This document shows positions 7,481-16,114 of a stretch of DNA of 20,580 nucleotides, in pieces. Under the pieces are notes generated by a model that saw only the letters and a program-made list of their open reading frames with translations, was not told the origin of the DNA and searched no databases. The DNA lies in assembly GCA_018062725.1 (NCBI GenBank), contig JAGORP010000029.1, positions 1 through 20,580 on the forward strand, in the 5' to 3' direction. A program made the translations under genes and the position numbers. This stretch comes from Flavobacterium sp. GTDB lineage: Bacteria; Bacteroidota; Bacteroidia; Flavobacteriales; Flavobacteriaceae. Every line of letters begins with the position of its first letter. Position 1 is the stretch's first letter.

Positions 7481-8483
7481 AATTATTATTTTCTTTAATT
7501 AATTCCTTAATTTTTTGTTCCAATTCATCAGCCAATTCAGGATTGTCCTTGATTAATGATTTTACAGCATCACGCCCTTGTCCTAATTTGGTATCGCCAT
7601 AACTAAACCAAGAACCGGCTTTTTTAATGATTTCGAATTCGACCGCTAAGTCTAGGATTTCCCCTGTTTTCGAAACACCTTCCCCGTACATAATATCGAA
7701 CTCGGCCGTTCTGAAAGGAGGTGCTACTTTGTTTTTCACCACTTTCACTTTGGTTCTATTTCCTAAAACAGCATCACCATCTTTAATTTGTGCCGCTCGA
7801 CGAATATCTAAACGAACCGAAGCATAAAACTTTAAAGCATTACCTCCAGTAGTCGTTTCAGGATTACCAAACATTACTCCAATTTTTTCACGCAATTGGT
7901 TAATAAAGAAAACGGTACAATTGGTTTTACTAATTGTTGCTGTTAATTTTCGAAGTGCTTGTGACATCAAACGAGCGTGTAATCCCATTTTAGAATCACC
8001 CATTTCTCCTTCAATTTCACTTTTAGGTGTTAAAGCAGCCACCGAATCGACAACGACAATATCAATCGCTCCGGAGCGGATCAAATTCTCAGCAATTTCC
8101 AATGCTTGTTCTCCGTTATCCGGTTGTGAAATGATTAAATTATCAATATCTACTCCTAATTTTTGAGCATAAAATCGATCAAAAGCATGTTCTGCATCAA
8201 TAAATGCAGCAATACCCCCTGCTTTTTGGGCTTCGGCGATTGCATGTAACGTTAAGGTCGTTTTTCCTGAAGATTCTGGTCCGAAAATTTCAATTACTCT
8301 TCCACGCGGGTATCCGTTTACGCCCAAGGCTAAATCCAATCCTAAGGAACCAGACGGAATAGCTTCTACTTCTTCAATGGCTTTGTCTCCCATTTTCATA
8401 ACGGTTCCTTTGCCGTATGCCTTATCTAATTTATCTAATGTTAGCTGTAATGCTTTTAATTTGGCTTCTTTTTCTGTACTCAT
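7479..8483 (-). CDS. recA: Recombinase A
   Basis: RecA is the ATP-dependent strand-exchange protein of homologous recombination and the co-protease that triggers LexA cleavage where an SOS system exists. The 334 residues are typical for Bacteroidota. Walker A is GPESSGKT (residues 68-75). The sequence also shows the FIDAEHAFD segment, the Walker B strand [14 protein letters not shown], the L1 loop region with [50 protein letters not shown] in the L2 region, and an acidic C terminus. The ATG at 8483 gives the normal N terminus. It stands alone on its strand, flanked by terminators. Its usual modulator recX is 5.9 kb away on the other strand. Confidence 0.98.
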   Translation of the reverse strand: MSTEKEAKLKALQLTLDKLDKAYGKGTVMKMGDKAIEEVEAIPSGSLGLDLALGVNGYPRGRVIEIFGPESSGKTTLTLHAIAEAQKAGGIAAFIDAEHAFDRFYAQKLGVDIDNLIISQPDNGEQALEIAENLIRSGAIDIVVVDSVAALTPKSEIEGEMGDSKMGLHARLMSQALRKLTATISKTNCTVFFINQLREKIGVMFGNPETTTGGNALKFYASVRLDIRRAAQIKDGDAVLGNRTKVKVVKNKVAPPFRTAEFDIMYGEGVSKTGEILDLAVEFEIIKKAGSWFSYGDTKLGQGRDAVKSLIKDNPELADELEQKIKELIKENNN

Positions 8484-8560
8484 CGTATCGCGTATAAAAT
8501 TATATTCAGTAAAAATAAATGTTTTTTATCGATTTCAAGAAACAAGTTTTCAACAAAAAT

Positions 8561-8595
8561 AAAATCCCTCATTCTATGGTAGATTGAGGGATTTT
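8561..8595 (-). terminator. Terminator of the large secreted-protein gene
   Basis: AAAATCCCTCA (8561-8571) pairs with TGAGGGATTTT (8585-8595) over 11 bases with a 13-base loop. On the minus strand a T-rich tail follows (TATTTTTG). It lies 20 bases beyond the stop codon at 8615. Confidence 0.82.
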
Positions 8596-8614
8596 GTATC
8601 GATTTAATTACGCT

Positions 8615-11600
8615 TTAGAAAATAATTTTTCTGAGGAAAATTTGGCCATTTTCCAATTGAATTTTAAGCAAAAGTGCTTGGTTGCTTTTTTGGATAGATG
8701 TTTCGGCTATTTTGTTTGCATGCACCGCATTTTTAATTGCAAGTGATTGTCCCAAAACATTGTACACTTCATAATTAGCAACTTTACTGCCCTTCGACTC
8801 TATTTTAATCTGGTCATCTGAAGTAGTCACTAGTAGGTCATTTGACTGTACTTCCGAAGATGTTTCTTGAACTTCATTTTTATCGTTAAAACGAAGTAAA
8901 AAACGATCATTACTAATTCCTTTTACAGCTACAAATTCATAAGGTGATTGCGTCAAATCATGTAGGCTTCCGTTTAACTTATCTTCGATATAGATTTTCT
9001 GCTTTTTATCGGAAAAAATACCATCCGCTTGATTAATGGCTATTGCATAAACACCATCAGTAGGCAGCTGTACCCCTAACGGTACACTATCATTTTTGTC
9101 AAACGGTAATTTTCTGGCCTGTATGTCATACACCATATCGTTGATCAACGAATAAAAATTCAATGCTTTTTTATAGCCAGTTTTGGCATCAAAATAAAAA
9201 TCCTCTCCATTCGTCGCATTTTCGACATAAGCGATTACTTGTGTTACCGCTGTTTTTTGTGGATTAACAAGATCTAACCAAATGCGGTTTCTTTCAATTT
9301 TCGGTTCACTAGAGGTGAATGGATCTGTTGTTCTAAAAAACTGACTATTATTATGATTACGGCTTCTATGTTCATTTCTAAATTCAAGGTTAGCCGTTGC
9401 TCCTAAACTCTCTTTCATCTTCACAAAAAAGGCTTGTCCAGAAGCAATTTTACCATCAAAAGCACCTGCTGGTAGAGAAGCGGTACCATTGTGTTTCACA
9501 TAATCGGTTCCTACATAATTATACACAAACGTTTGATAGTAAGGACTAGTTGCAGTAGCAATTGCCGTTAAATGTCTCCATAACGAAACCGAACCATCTT
9601 CAAGAACACCATTATTCGTAGCAATAAAGGCTTGTGAATCGATAGCCGAAGGAAACGGATTTCCAACTAAATTATTATTGTCATCAAACTGTGTAATAGT
9701 TGCATTGGTTCCAACAAAAGGAGCAGTTATGGTTCCTTTATTAATAATTTTATTCACGATTCCGGTGTTAAATAAACTTCCAGAAAAAGTAACTGTTTGC
9801 GTTGTATTCGCATTTGGAACTCTAAAAATATATCCTTTTCCAGGTTGCATGGTTGCGTCTGCTGTAGCAATCCAATTCCCTTGACCAAAACCTACTGGAT
9901 TAACAAAATCAGCATCCCACTCGTAAAAACGACTGTTCGGAATCGTTGAAAAAGGAGCCGAAGCTACTGGTGACGACCAATACACATAATCATATAATTT
10001 TAAAGGAACTACATTTCCTGCCACACGAATCATTGTATTGGTTCCTGTTCCGGTGAAAGTACCTGAATTATCTATTTGTACTAAAGAACCATCATCTTGT
10101 ATCGTAAAAATTCCATTATTGATCACATTATTTTGCACTTCAACATAATTGTTAGCCGCAATTACTACTGTAAAAGTTGGGTTCACGGTCAGGTTACAAC
10201 AACTAATATTTCCGTTCGGATTAGTATTATAGTTTCCATTAATTATTGCTGCTTTGGCTAAAGTTGGGATTCCGTTACTCCAAGAAGTTCCGTTCCAAAT
10301 GGTAGCTCCAGTACTTATTATAACCGCATTTGTTGCTATATAACAAGAAGCACTGTCTTCTCGTACCTGACAGTAATATTGATACCCTTCTAAAGTGGCT
10401 ACTGAAGAAATACTTAACGTGTTAGTAGTAACCCCAGAATACAAACCTCCATTACTTAATGCGGTCCAGTTACTTGTATTGGGTGCAACTGCATACCATT
10501 GGTAAGCCAAACTTAACCCGTTTGCAAAACCTTCGGTTGCACTAACATTTATAGTTGCTGAAGTAGAAGTACAAGTTAGAGACAAAGTAGGTTGTGTTGT
10601 AATAGTTGGAGTTGAAGAAATCGCCACATAAGTTTCAATATTAGAATAATCATCACTACAATTATCCCAATCTGTGATCATCCAATCGGAAGTTAAAAAA
10701 GTAGTTGAGGGTGCACTAACTGTATTTTTTCGCTCAAAATCAAAGCCTTTGTCACCCAATCCCAAATCGGTTATCCAATATCTGGTATCATCATCAAATC
10801 CCCAACGATCAATGATTGTTCCATTTTTTAATAATTTTACCGAATCATTATTGTTAATTCCAGAATGCGCTCCTGTTTGGTCTGCTAAACTTCCATCCCC
10901 TCCCGGAACACTACAACCGGCGCCAATGGTTGTTGCAAAAATAAATTTATCTCCCGGAGCCAATACACCAACTAAAGACAAGTCAACGTCTGAACCAGGA
11001 TTACCATCCCCAAGTGTTGCATTAAAATTGGTAAACCTAACGGCATAGTTTCCTGAAGCCATGTCTATTGAACTAGAAGTCCCATTGTAAATTTCAACAT
11101 AGGTTAATGATCCTGAAGAAGCATCGGTAACCTCCGAAATAAACAAATCGGAGATTAATGTACTGCTTTGGCAAGAGGTTTTATCTTGATTTATGATTGT
11201 AAAAGGAATGGCCGATGGACAAGGCTGATTATCGGTTACAATAAGATTTCCAGTTGTTGCACCAACCGGTACAATGACAACAAGTTGGGTAGTCGAACTA
11301 GAAACAACAGTTGCTGCTGCTCCATTAAAAGAAGCTGTGGCTCCGGTTAAATTTCCGCTAGAAGCAGTAATTGTTACTTGTGTTCCAGTTGGTCCTGAAG
11401 CCGGCATTACCGAAACTATTGTAGCAGCTGCACAAGGAGAAGCAACAAAAGTTTGTGTATTTCCTAAAGCAATTCCATTTTTAGTTCCAGCAGGAGATAA
11501 AACTGCAGTTAAATTACTATTAGGAGACAAATCTACTTTTATATTTCGTCCAATTATCGCAGCAGGAGACACATCAGCCACCAATAAATATTTTCTTTCT

Positions 11601-14146
11601 GCTACAATTCCAGTTTGACCAATTAAAGTAAAGGTCATACTGTTAGACAAAGGAACTGCATTCGAAACTAAACTATCACCTCCATCAAAAGCTCCATTTC
11701 CGTTAGTATCGTGATAAATTCTAAAATTAGAAATATCGGTTGTAGTTGCAGTAGAAGTAGCCGCTTTTGTTAAGGTTATAGTAGTAATTTCATAATTTAA
11801 TGCACAAGCTGGTGTGGTTGTAATTCCCATAATCACCGCATTTGCTGTTCCCGTATTGATATTGCCTGTTGCTGGACTTCCAACATTACTAATATTTAAT
11901 GAGCTTCCAGCAGTAACCTGAACATTAAAAACAGATGTTTCTGCTGCCGCATTCCAGGCGAGCACTCTCAAATAGTATGTAGTTCCAGTTGTAAGCGCCA
12001 TACTAATGGTTTCAGTAGAGGAAGTTCCTGCGGAAGTATCTAAATATGTTGTTGAAGCAGGACAACTGCCTGAAAATAATTCGATATCAATATCTCCACT
12101 AAATCCAGACACTGTAATTGCATGTGTACTAGAACAAGTTGGCGTAAATTTATACCAACGGTCAATTTTAGTATTAAATGGATTTGGCGTTCTGGTAGCT
12201 CCCGACATGTTTCCAGAAATGGCCGGCATATTAACCAGTATCTCAATGGCATTTGAACAAAGGTCATTATTTACAATTGAAGTAGCAGTAGCGGTAATAT
12301 CAAAATTATAAAGCGCTTCATTTGCATCATTACTGTTAATATTTAGCGTATTGGTAAAGGTTCCTCCAATTGCACTATTAAAAGTAACCGTAAAATTTAT
12401 GGAACTTCCCGCTGCCACGGTAGCAGAAGCCGGTTGAGTGATCGTAAACTCCTGTGGAATCGAAACATCAGTAAGTGTAATTGGCAAACTTAGTATCAAA
12501 TCTGTTGTCCCCGTGTTTTGAATTGTATAAGTTTTTACACTATTGGTACTAAGTGTTGTCGTACCAAAATCAGTATCATCTAAAACATTTGGGGTATTAT
12601 CTCCATCTATAATACTTGTAGAATTTCCTTGAATATTGATTTCGGGACCTACTGGAGGTGTTGCACAGTATACTTTTAAGTTATCAATATAATGCGTTCT
12701 ATCATCAGCAGATCTATATAAACGAATACGCACATTGGTCAATGAATTCAATGCAATTGGAAAAACAGCATTAAAAGTCGAAAAGGTAGTCGATGTGCAG
12801 GTATGCTCTTGAACATCTACCCAAACAGAACCATCAAAATATTGAACTTTTATTCTGTTGTTTGTTGTTGGTGCTGAACTTAATGCAGCATCATAATCAA
12901 TGGAAGAAGGATAATTTAATGGTGGTAATTCTAAATAATCACCAACATCATTCATTTGAATTTGATTGGTTCCTGCAAATGTACTAACAGCAGTCCACGT
13001 CCCATTTTCAGTATGTGTCCAATCACCATAAGCATGACTCCAACCTAAAAAATCAGAACTCAAACATGGACCAGCCGGTGCCGTTACAAAGCTCGCATTA
13101 ATTGTATGAGGCCCAGCTGTGACACTTGTAAACGTATACGAAGTGACAGCCCCTATCGAAACACCATCAACTACTACATCTTGCACTACGTATCCAGCAC
13201 TTGGTGCAATTACATAAGCTTGATTAGTCCCACAATTTAAGTTGGTCACTCCGCTTGGACTTATTGAACCATTTGCTCCGGCGGTTGCGGTTATCGCACT
13301 TGTTTTTATAGTATAAACGGCAGTAATAGTGTGATTTGCCGTTATATTTGTAAAGGTATACGGATTGGTTGTACTGGCATTAGGCACACCGTCTATGGTC
13401 CAACTCGTAAAATCATAACAGGAAGTTGGAGTCGCCGTAAAAGCCTGGCTACTTCCGTTGGCATAAGTTGCTGTTGACGGCGTAATAGTACCACCTGTAG
13501 CTTGGGTAACGGTAATGGTGTTGCCTGAAACAGCAGCTGTTGTACCATTCAATTGAACATTTACAATATTTGAAGCAATATCAAACCCACCCGTACCTGT
13601 CGCTGCTGCATTTGACCCTGCGTTACTATAACCATATAATCTAAAGGTAATTGCTGAACTAGCATTAGTAATCCCTGTTATATTTATAGTGTAAATAGTT
13701 GCATTTATTGTTGACGTTACAGCTTGTGTCCCTATAACAGAACTGTAATTATCGGAAGACGATCTTAATGACACCATTCCAGGACCAGATGCTGAACTTT
13801 GCCAATAAAATTGGAAAGAAGTTGGAGTGAATGTAAAACCAGAATTTGGCGTAACAATGAATTCGATATAATCATTACCACTTATTGCCGAAACTTCTGT
13901 AGGTGCATTTGCATCTCCAATATCAAACCAATTATTACCACCAAATCTATTACCATTTGCAGCAGGAGTTACCCCTGATCCAAAAGTTAAATTAGATGCG
14001 GAAATATTGACATTATTGGCAACACTTGGCTCTACTATCTCTGTACCAGTATTTCCAAAAGTATTCCATTGTAATAATTGTGCTGAAATTTCCTGCATGC
14101 TAACAAACGAGCAAAGCAAACTAAAAACTAGTAATTTTATTTTCAT
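8615..14146 (-). CDS. Giant multidomain secreted protein with T9SS type A sorting domain
   Basis: The 1843-residue protein has a signal peptide (about 1-22, ending ISAQ) for Sec export, and a C-terminal type A sorting domain (about 1767-1843, with NYEVYNVLGQSL and final LRKIIF) for type IX secretion. Approximate domains from the N terminus: a beta-sandwich (23-200); two InlB B-repeat-like units (about 200-355) with FTSWTIDGVPN and VVQDVVVDGVSIG; a jelly-roll-like region (355-498); a choice-of-anchor-D-like domain (500-620); a pre-peptidase C-terminal-like domain (620-748) with YKFTP and TTYYLRVLAW; a region with a calcium-loop-like DTNGNGAFDGGD (about 800-815); an IPT/TIG-like fold (905-985); a lamin-tail-like domain (1005-1170) with LFISEVTDASSG and YVEIYN; an Ig-like domain (1175-1282); and a long region common before T9SS signals. 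No catalytic site was recognised, so adhesion or cell-surface binding is more likely than an enzyme. Domain borders are rough. Confidence 0.9.
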   Translation of the reverse strand: MKIKLLVFSLLCSFVSMQEISAQLLQWNTFGNTGTEIVEPSVANNVNISASNLTFGSGVTPAANGNRFGGNNWFDIGDANAPTEVSAISGNDYIEFIVTPNSGFTFTPTSFQFYWQSSASGPGMVSLRSSSDNYSSVIGTQAVTSTINATIYTINITGITNASSAITFRLYGYSNAGSNAAATGTGGFDIASNIVNVQLNGTTAAVSGNTITVTQATGGTITPSTATYANGSSQAFTATPTSCYDFTSWTIDGVPNASTTNPYTFTNITANHTITAVYTIKTSAITATAGANGSISPSGVTNLNCGTNQAYVIAPSAGYVVQDVVVDGVSIGAVTSYTFTSVTAGPHTINASFVTAPAGPCLSSDFLGWSHAYGDWTHTENGTWTAVSTFAGTNQIQMNDVGDYLELPPLNYPSSIDYDAALSSAPTTNNRIKVQYFDGSVWVDVQEHTCTSTTFSTFNAVFPIALNSLTNVRIRLYRSADDRTHYIDNLKVYCATPPVGPEINIQGNSTSIIDGDNTPNVLDDTDFGTTTLSTNSVKTYTIQNTGTTDLILSLPITLTDVSIPQEFTITQPASATVAAGSSINFTVTFNSAIGGTFTNTLNINSNDANEALYNFDITATATSIVNNDLCSNAIEILVNMPAISGNMSGATRTPNPFNTKIDRWYKFTPTCSSTHAITVSGFSGDIDIELFSGSCPASTTYLDTSAGTSSTETISMALTTGTTYYLRVLAWNAAAETSVFNVQVTAGSSLNISNVGSPATGNINTGTANAVIMGITTTPACALNYEITTITLTKAATSTATTTDISNFRIYHDTNGNGAFDGGDSLVSNAVPLSNSMTFTLIGQTGIVAERKYLLVADVSPAAIIGRNIKVDLSPNSNLTAVLSPAGTKNGIALGNTQTFVASPCAAATIVSVMPASGPTGTQVTITASSGNLTGATASFNGAAATVVSSSTTQLVVIVPVGATTGNLIVTDNQPCPSAIPFTIINQDKTSCQSSTLISDLFISEVTDASSGSLTYVEIYNGTSSSIDMASGNYAVRFTNFNATLGDGNPGSDVDLSLVGVLAPGDKFIFATTIGAGCSVPGGDGSLADQTGAHSGINNNDSVKLLKNGTIIDRWGFDDDTRYWITDLGLGDKGFDFERKNTVSAPSTTFLTSDWMITDWDNCSDDYSNIETYVAISSTPTITTQPTLSLTCTSTSATINVSATEGFANGLSLAYQWYAVAPNTSNWTALSNGGLYSGVTTNTLSISSVATLEGYQYYCQVREDSASCYIATNAVIISTGATIWNGTSWSNGIPTLAKAAIINGNYNTNPNGNISCCNLTVNPTFTVVIAANNYVEVQNNVINNGIFTIQDDGSLVQIDNSGTFTGTGTNTMIRVAGNVVPLKLYDYVYWSSPVASAPFSTIPNSRFYEWDADFVNPVGFGQGNWIATADATMQPGKGYIFRVPNANTTQTVTFSGSLFNTGIVNKIINKGTITAPFVGTNATITQFDDNNNLVGNPFPSAIDSQAFIATNNGVLEDGSVSLWRHLTAIATATSPYYQTFVYNYVGTDYVKHNGTASLPAGAFDGKIASGQAFFVKMKESLGATANLEFRNEHRSRNHNNSQFFRTTDPFTSSEPKIERNRIWLDLVNPQKTAVTQVIAYVENATNGEDFYFDAKTGYKKALNFYSLINDMVYDIQARKLPFDKNDSVPLGVQLPTDGVYAIAINQADGIFSDKKQKIYIEDKLNGSLHDLTQSPYEFVAVKGISNDRFLLRFNDKNEVQETSSEVQSNDLLVTTSDDQIKIESKGSKVANYEVYNVLGQSLAIKNAVHANKIAETSIQKSNQALLLKIQLENGQIFLRKIIF

Positions 14147-14208
14147 TGGGAATAACTTATAATTTTCTTCCCTTGAATTTCAATGACTTAAAATCAAAAG
14201 AAGGGTAT

Positions 14209-14226
14209 CAAACATATACAAAAGTA
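14209..14226 (-). promoter_or_regulatory. Two candidate -7 boxes of the giant secreted-protein gene
   Basis: On the minus strand TACTTTTG (14226-14219) and TATGTTTG (14216-14209) both fit TAnnTTTG. They lie about 72 and 62 bases before the ATG at 14146. Which one is used, if either, is not clear, and no good -33 TTG was found. The rest of the 14147-14379 gap shows nothing else beyond the recX box. Confidence 0.35.
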
Positions 14227-14359
14227 TTTGAAGTAAAAAACATTTTAAGAATTTTATTGTTATTTTATCGTTAATTTTTGCTTTTAACCGACATTATTCC
14301 TACGTAGTCCTCATTTTTAGTGCGTTTTTTCTTTTCGTAGATTAAAAGGTAAAATATAC

Positions 14360-14367
14360 TAATTTTG
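14360..14367 (+). promoter_or_regulatory. Candidate -7 box of recX
   Basis: TAATTTTG fits TAnnTTTG and ends 12 bases before the GTG at 14380. No -33 TTG at standard spacing was found. Confidence 0.4.
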
Positions 14368-14379
14368 TAAGAAAAATTT

Positions 14380-14856
14380 GTGTCAGCATACAACTCCATA
14401 CAAGAAATCACTAAAAAACTCGAATATTATTGTAGTTATCAAGAACGGTGTCACAATGAAGTCATCGAGAAATTAAGAAACTTAAAAATGTCTTCGGAAG
14501 AAATCGATCAGATCGTGGTGCATCTCATCCAACATAATTTCTTAAACGAAGAACGTTTTGCCTGCGCCTATGCCCGCGGAAAACACAACATCAAAAAATG
14601 GGGAAAAATTAGGATTGTAAACGAGTTGAAATTCAGAAATATTTCCAAATACAATATTGACAGGGCTTTAAAGGAAATTATACCCGAAGAGTATCAAAAG
14701 ATGTTTCACGAATTAGCCGAAAAACATTGGGAATTTCTTCAAGAAACAAATCTCCAAAAAAAGAAAAAGAAATTTTGTGACTATTTACTTCGCAAAGGTT
14801 GGGAAAGTCATTTGGTTTTTGAAAAACTGCAAGAGTTAACAATTGATAATGACTAA
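14380..14856 (+). CDS. recX: Regulatory protein RecX
   Basis: RecX binds RecA filaments and limits their growth and activity. The 158 residues have the usual length and the RecX pattern of repeated three-helix units. The first contains ITKKLEYYCSYQERCHNEV and KLRNLKMSSEEIDQIV. The next has LIQHNFLNEERFACAYARG with KWGKIRIVNELKFRNIS, and the last is the C-terminal LLRKGWESHLVFEKL. The start is GTG at 14380. The first in-frame ATG (14456) would remove most of the first repeat, so the GTG is preferred. It is separated from recA by the 5.5-kb secreted-protein gene and points the other way. It converges on the ketoacyl synthase gene with only 7 bases between the stops. Confidence 0.9.
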   Translation: MSAYNSIQEITKKLEYYCSYQERCHNEVIEKLRNLKMSSEEIDQIVVHLIQHNFLNEERFACAYARGKHNIKKWGKIRIVNELKFRNISKYNIDRALKEIIPEEYQKMFHELAEKHWEFLQETNLQKKKKKFCDYLLRKGWESHLVFEKLQELTIDND

Positions 14857-14875
14857 TTGACAATCATTTTGTCAA
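14857..14875. terminator. Small hairpin between convergent recX and ketoacyl synthase
   Basis: TTGACAA (14857-14863) pairs with TTGTCAA (14869-14875) around a 5-base loop, overlapping the end of the ketoacyl synthase gene. There is no T run on either strand, so termination here is doubtful; it is the only hairpin between the two stop codons. Confidence 0.3.
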
Positions 14876-16036
14876 TAAAACAGAAACAGCATTACCTCCG
14901 AAACCAACCGCATTGACCAATACTTTTTTAATCTGTTTTCTAGGTACTTGAGGTACTGCAAAAGGTACTCCAATAAATTGTTGGTACTGCATCATTAGTA
15001 GGGCCAATTCGATACTCAACATTCCGGAAGAACCGAAAGTATGTCCAATTTTCCATTTATTAGTCGTAAGCATCGGAAGGGTAGCTTGTCCTGAACCAGT
15101 CGAAGCACCAAACACTTTTTGAATCGCTTTGTATTCCGATAAATCGCCTTTGATAGTTCCGGGAGCATGCATAACAATAGCATCCACTTCAGATAGATCT
15201 ATATCTTTTATTGCCATGGCCATTGACTTTTGAAAACATTCCGCTTCGGTAGAAATCGAAATACTGTGTTCTAAAATGTCGGTCGCATAGCCTATTCCGC
15301 CAATATAAGCCAACGCATTTTCTTTTTCGCCGATTTCCAAACACGCCATGGCGGCACCTTCACCCAAAACCATCGAATTTTTGGTTTTCTCGAGATCAAA
15401 AGAACGACAAGGAAACGCTTCCTCTGAATTCGAATATATTTTTAAGGCCTGCATTTGAGCTATGGTAAACGCCGTTAATGGTGCTTCACTTCCGCCCACC
15501 AGAAATTTATCCATCATGCCTGCTTGGAGCCAAGCTACGCCATTCAACAATGCATGCAACGCCGTAGAACAGGTAATCGAGTGTGAAACTTCTGGGCCTG
15601 TCGCTTTCAAGTCATGAGCAATCCAAGAAGAAATATTGCCCAAGGTAGTCGTAGGCGATGCTAACGTGCCCGTTTTACCCGTTTTCACAAATTCTTGATG
15701 GTGTTTTTCGAATAACTCGGTAGCTCCACGGGAAGATCCAACATTGATTCCGAAAATATCCATAGTAGTCCAACCTGCATTTTTTATAGCTTGACGAGAA
15801 GCCAAAATTCCATATAAAACAGAATTGTCTAAAGATTTGTATTTTGTTTCCGAAGCTTTTAATTGCTCCACCAATTCCAACAAAGCTTCAGAAATAGCGG
15901 CCACTGGAACTTTTTGATCACCAATTTGCTTTTTTTCAATCAACGAAGTCCCATTTAGGTATTCTTCCCAAATAAATTCAGGTTGATTTCCTAAAGCAGA
16001 AAAAGAAGACAAGGCAGTTATGGCAATTGGTTTCAA
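14864..16036 (-). CDS. Beta-ketoacyl synthase (KAS I/II-type), last gene of the biotin cluster
   Basis: This is a thiolase-fold condensing enzyme for decarboxylative Claisen extension of acyl-ACP. Using the TTG at 16036 (390 residues), the Cys-His-His triad is intact: Cys156 in SITCSTALHA, His290 in VMHAPGT and His332 in KIGHTFGSSG, with the usual Lys327 five residues before the last His. The HAPGT segment replaces the common HGTST. The frame is open to a TTG at 16081, but those 15 extra codons are partly a dispersed intergenic repeat, so the later TTG giving MKPIAITALSSFSALG is preferred; no ATG is available. It follows bioA on the same strand, so a role in making the pimeloyl precursor is plausible. 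A fatty-acid or other acyl-chain role is the alternative. Residues about 311-318 look like an inserted repeat. Confidence 0.82.
   Translation of the reverse strand: MKPIAITALSSFSALGNQPEFIWEEYLNGTSLIEKKQIGDQKVPVAAISEALLELVEQLKASETKYKSLDNSVLYGILASRQAIKNAGWTTMDIFGINVGSSRGATELFEKHHQEFVKTGKTGTLASPTTTLGNISSWIAHDLKATGPEVSHSITCSTALHALLNGVAWLQAGMMDKFLVGGSEAPLTAFTIAQMQALKIYSNSEEAFPCRSFDLEKTKNSMVLGEGAAMACLEIGEKENALAYIGGIGYATDILEHSISISTEAECFQKSMAMAIKDIDLSEVDAIVMHAPGTIKGDLSEYKAIQKVFGASTGSGQATLPMLTTNKWKIGHTFGSSGMLSIELALLMMQYQQFIGVPFAVPQVPRKQIKKVLVNAVGFGGNAVSVLLTK
15084..15106 (-). repeat. REP-like dispersed element inside the ketoacyl synthase gene
   Basis: The 23 bases on the minus strand begin GCTTCGACTG and end GGACAAGC. 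They resemble the widespread REP-type sequence CTTCGACAAGCTCAGGACAA seen in many genomes. Here it is read in frame as ASTGSGQA, a Gly/Ser-rich peptide unlike the surrounding protein. The family assignment is from memory of such elements, not from a search. Confidence 0.55.
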
Positions 16037-16050
16037 AATACTAGTTTTAT

Positions 16051-16071
16051 GTAACCGCAAAGGTCGCAAAG
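16051..16071. repeat. Dispersed GCAAAG-type intergenic repeat between bioA and the ketoacyl synthase
   Basis: AACCGCAAAGGTCGCAAAG (16053-16071) is a near copy of the start of the repeat at 18103-18121 (AACCGCAAAGTTCGCAAAG). It lies just upstream of the chosen start of the ketoacyl synthase, in the bioA-side gap. Confidence 0.75.
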
Positions 16072-16114
16072 TTTTTTCCAAAGTCCACCAAGTAATGCAA
16101 ATCTTATTACAATT

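Noticed and set aside
10674..12311. Several plus-strand open frames inside the giant secreted-protein gene
   Set aside because: The minus-strand frame is continuous for 1843 codons with recognisable domains, so these are antisense shadows.
14147..14379. A small RNA or short gene in the largest intergenic gap
   Set aside because: No terminator-ended hairpin structure and no start with a plausible short frame were seen; only promoter-like boxes are present.
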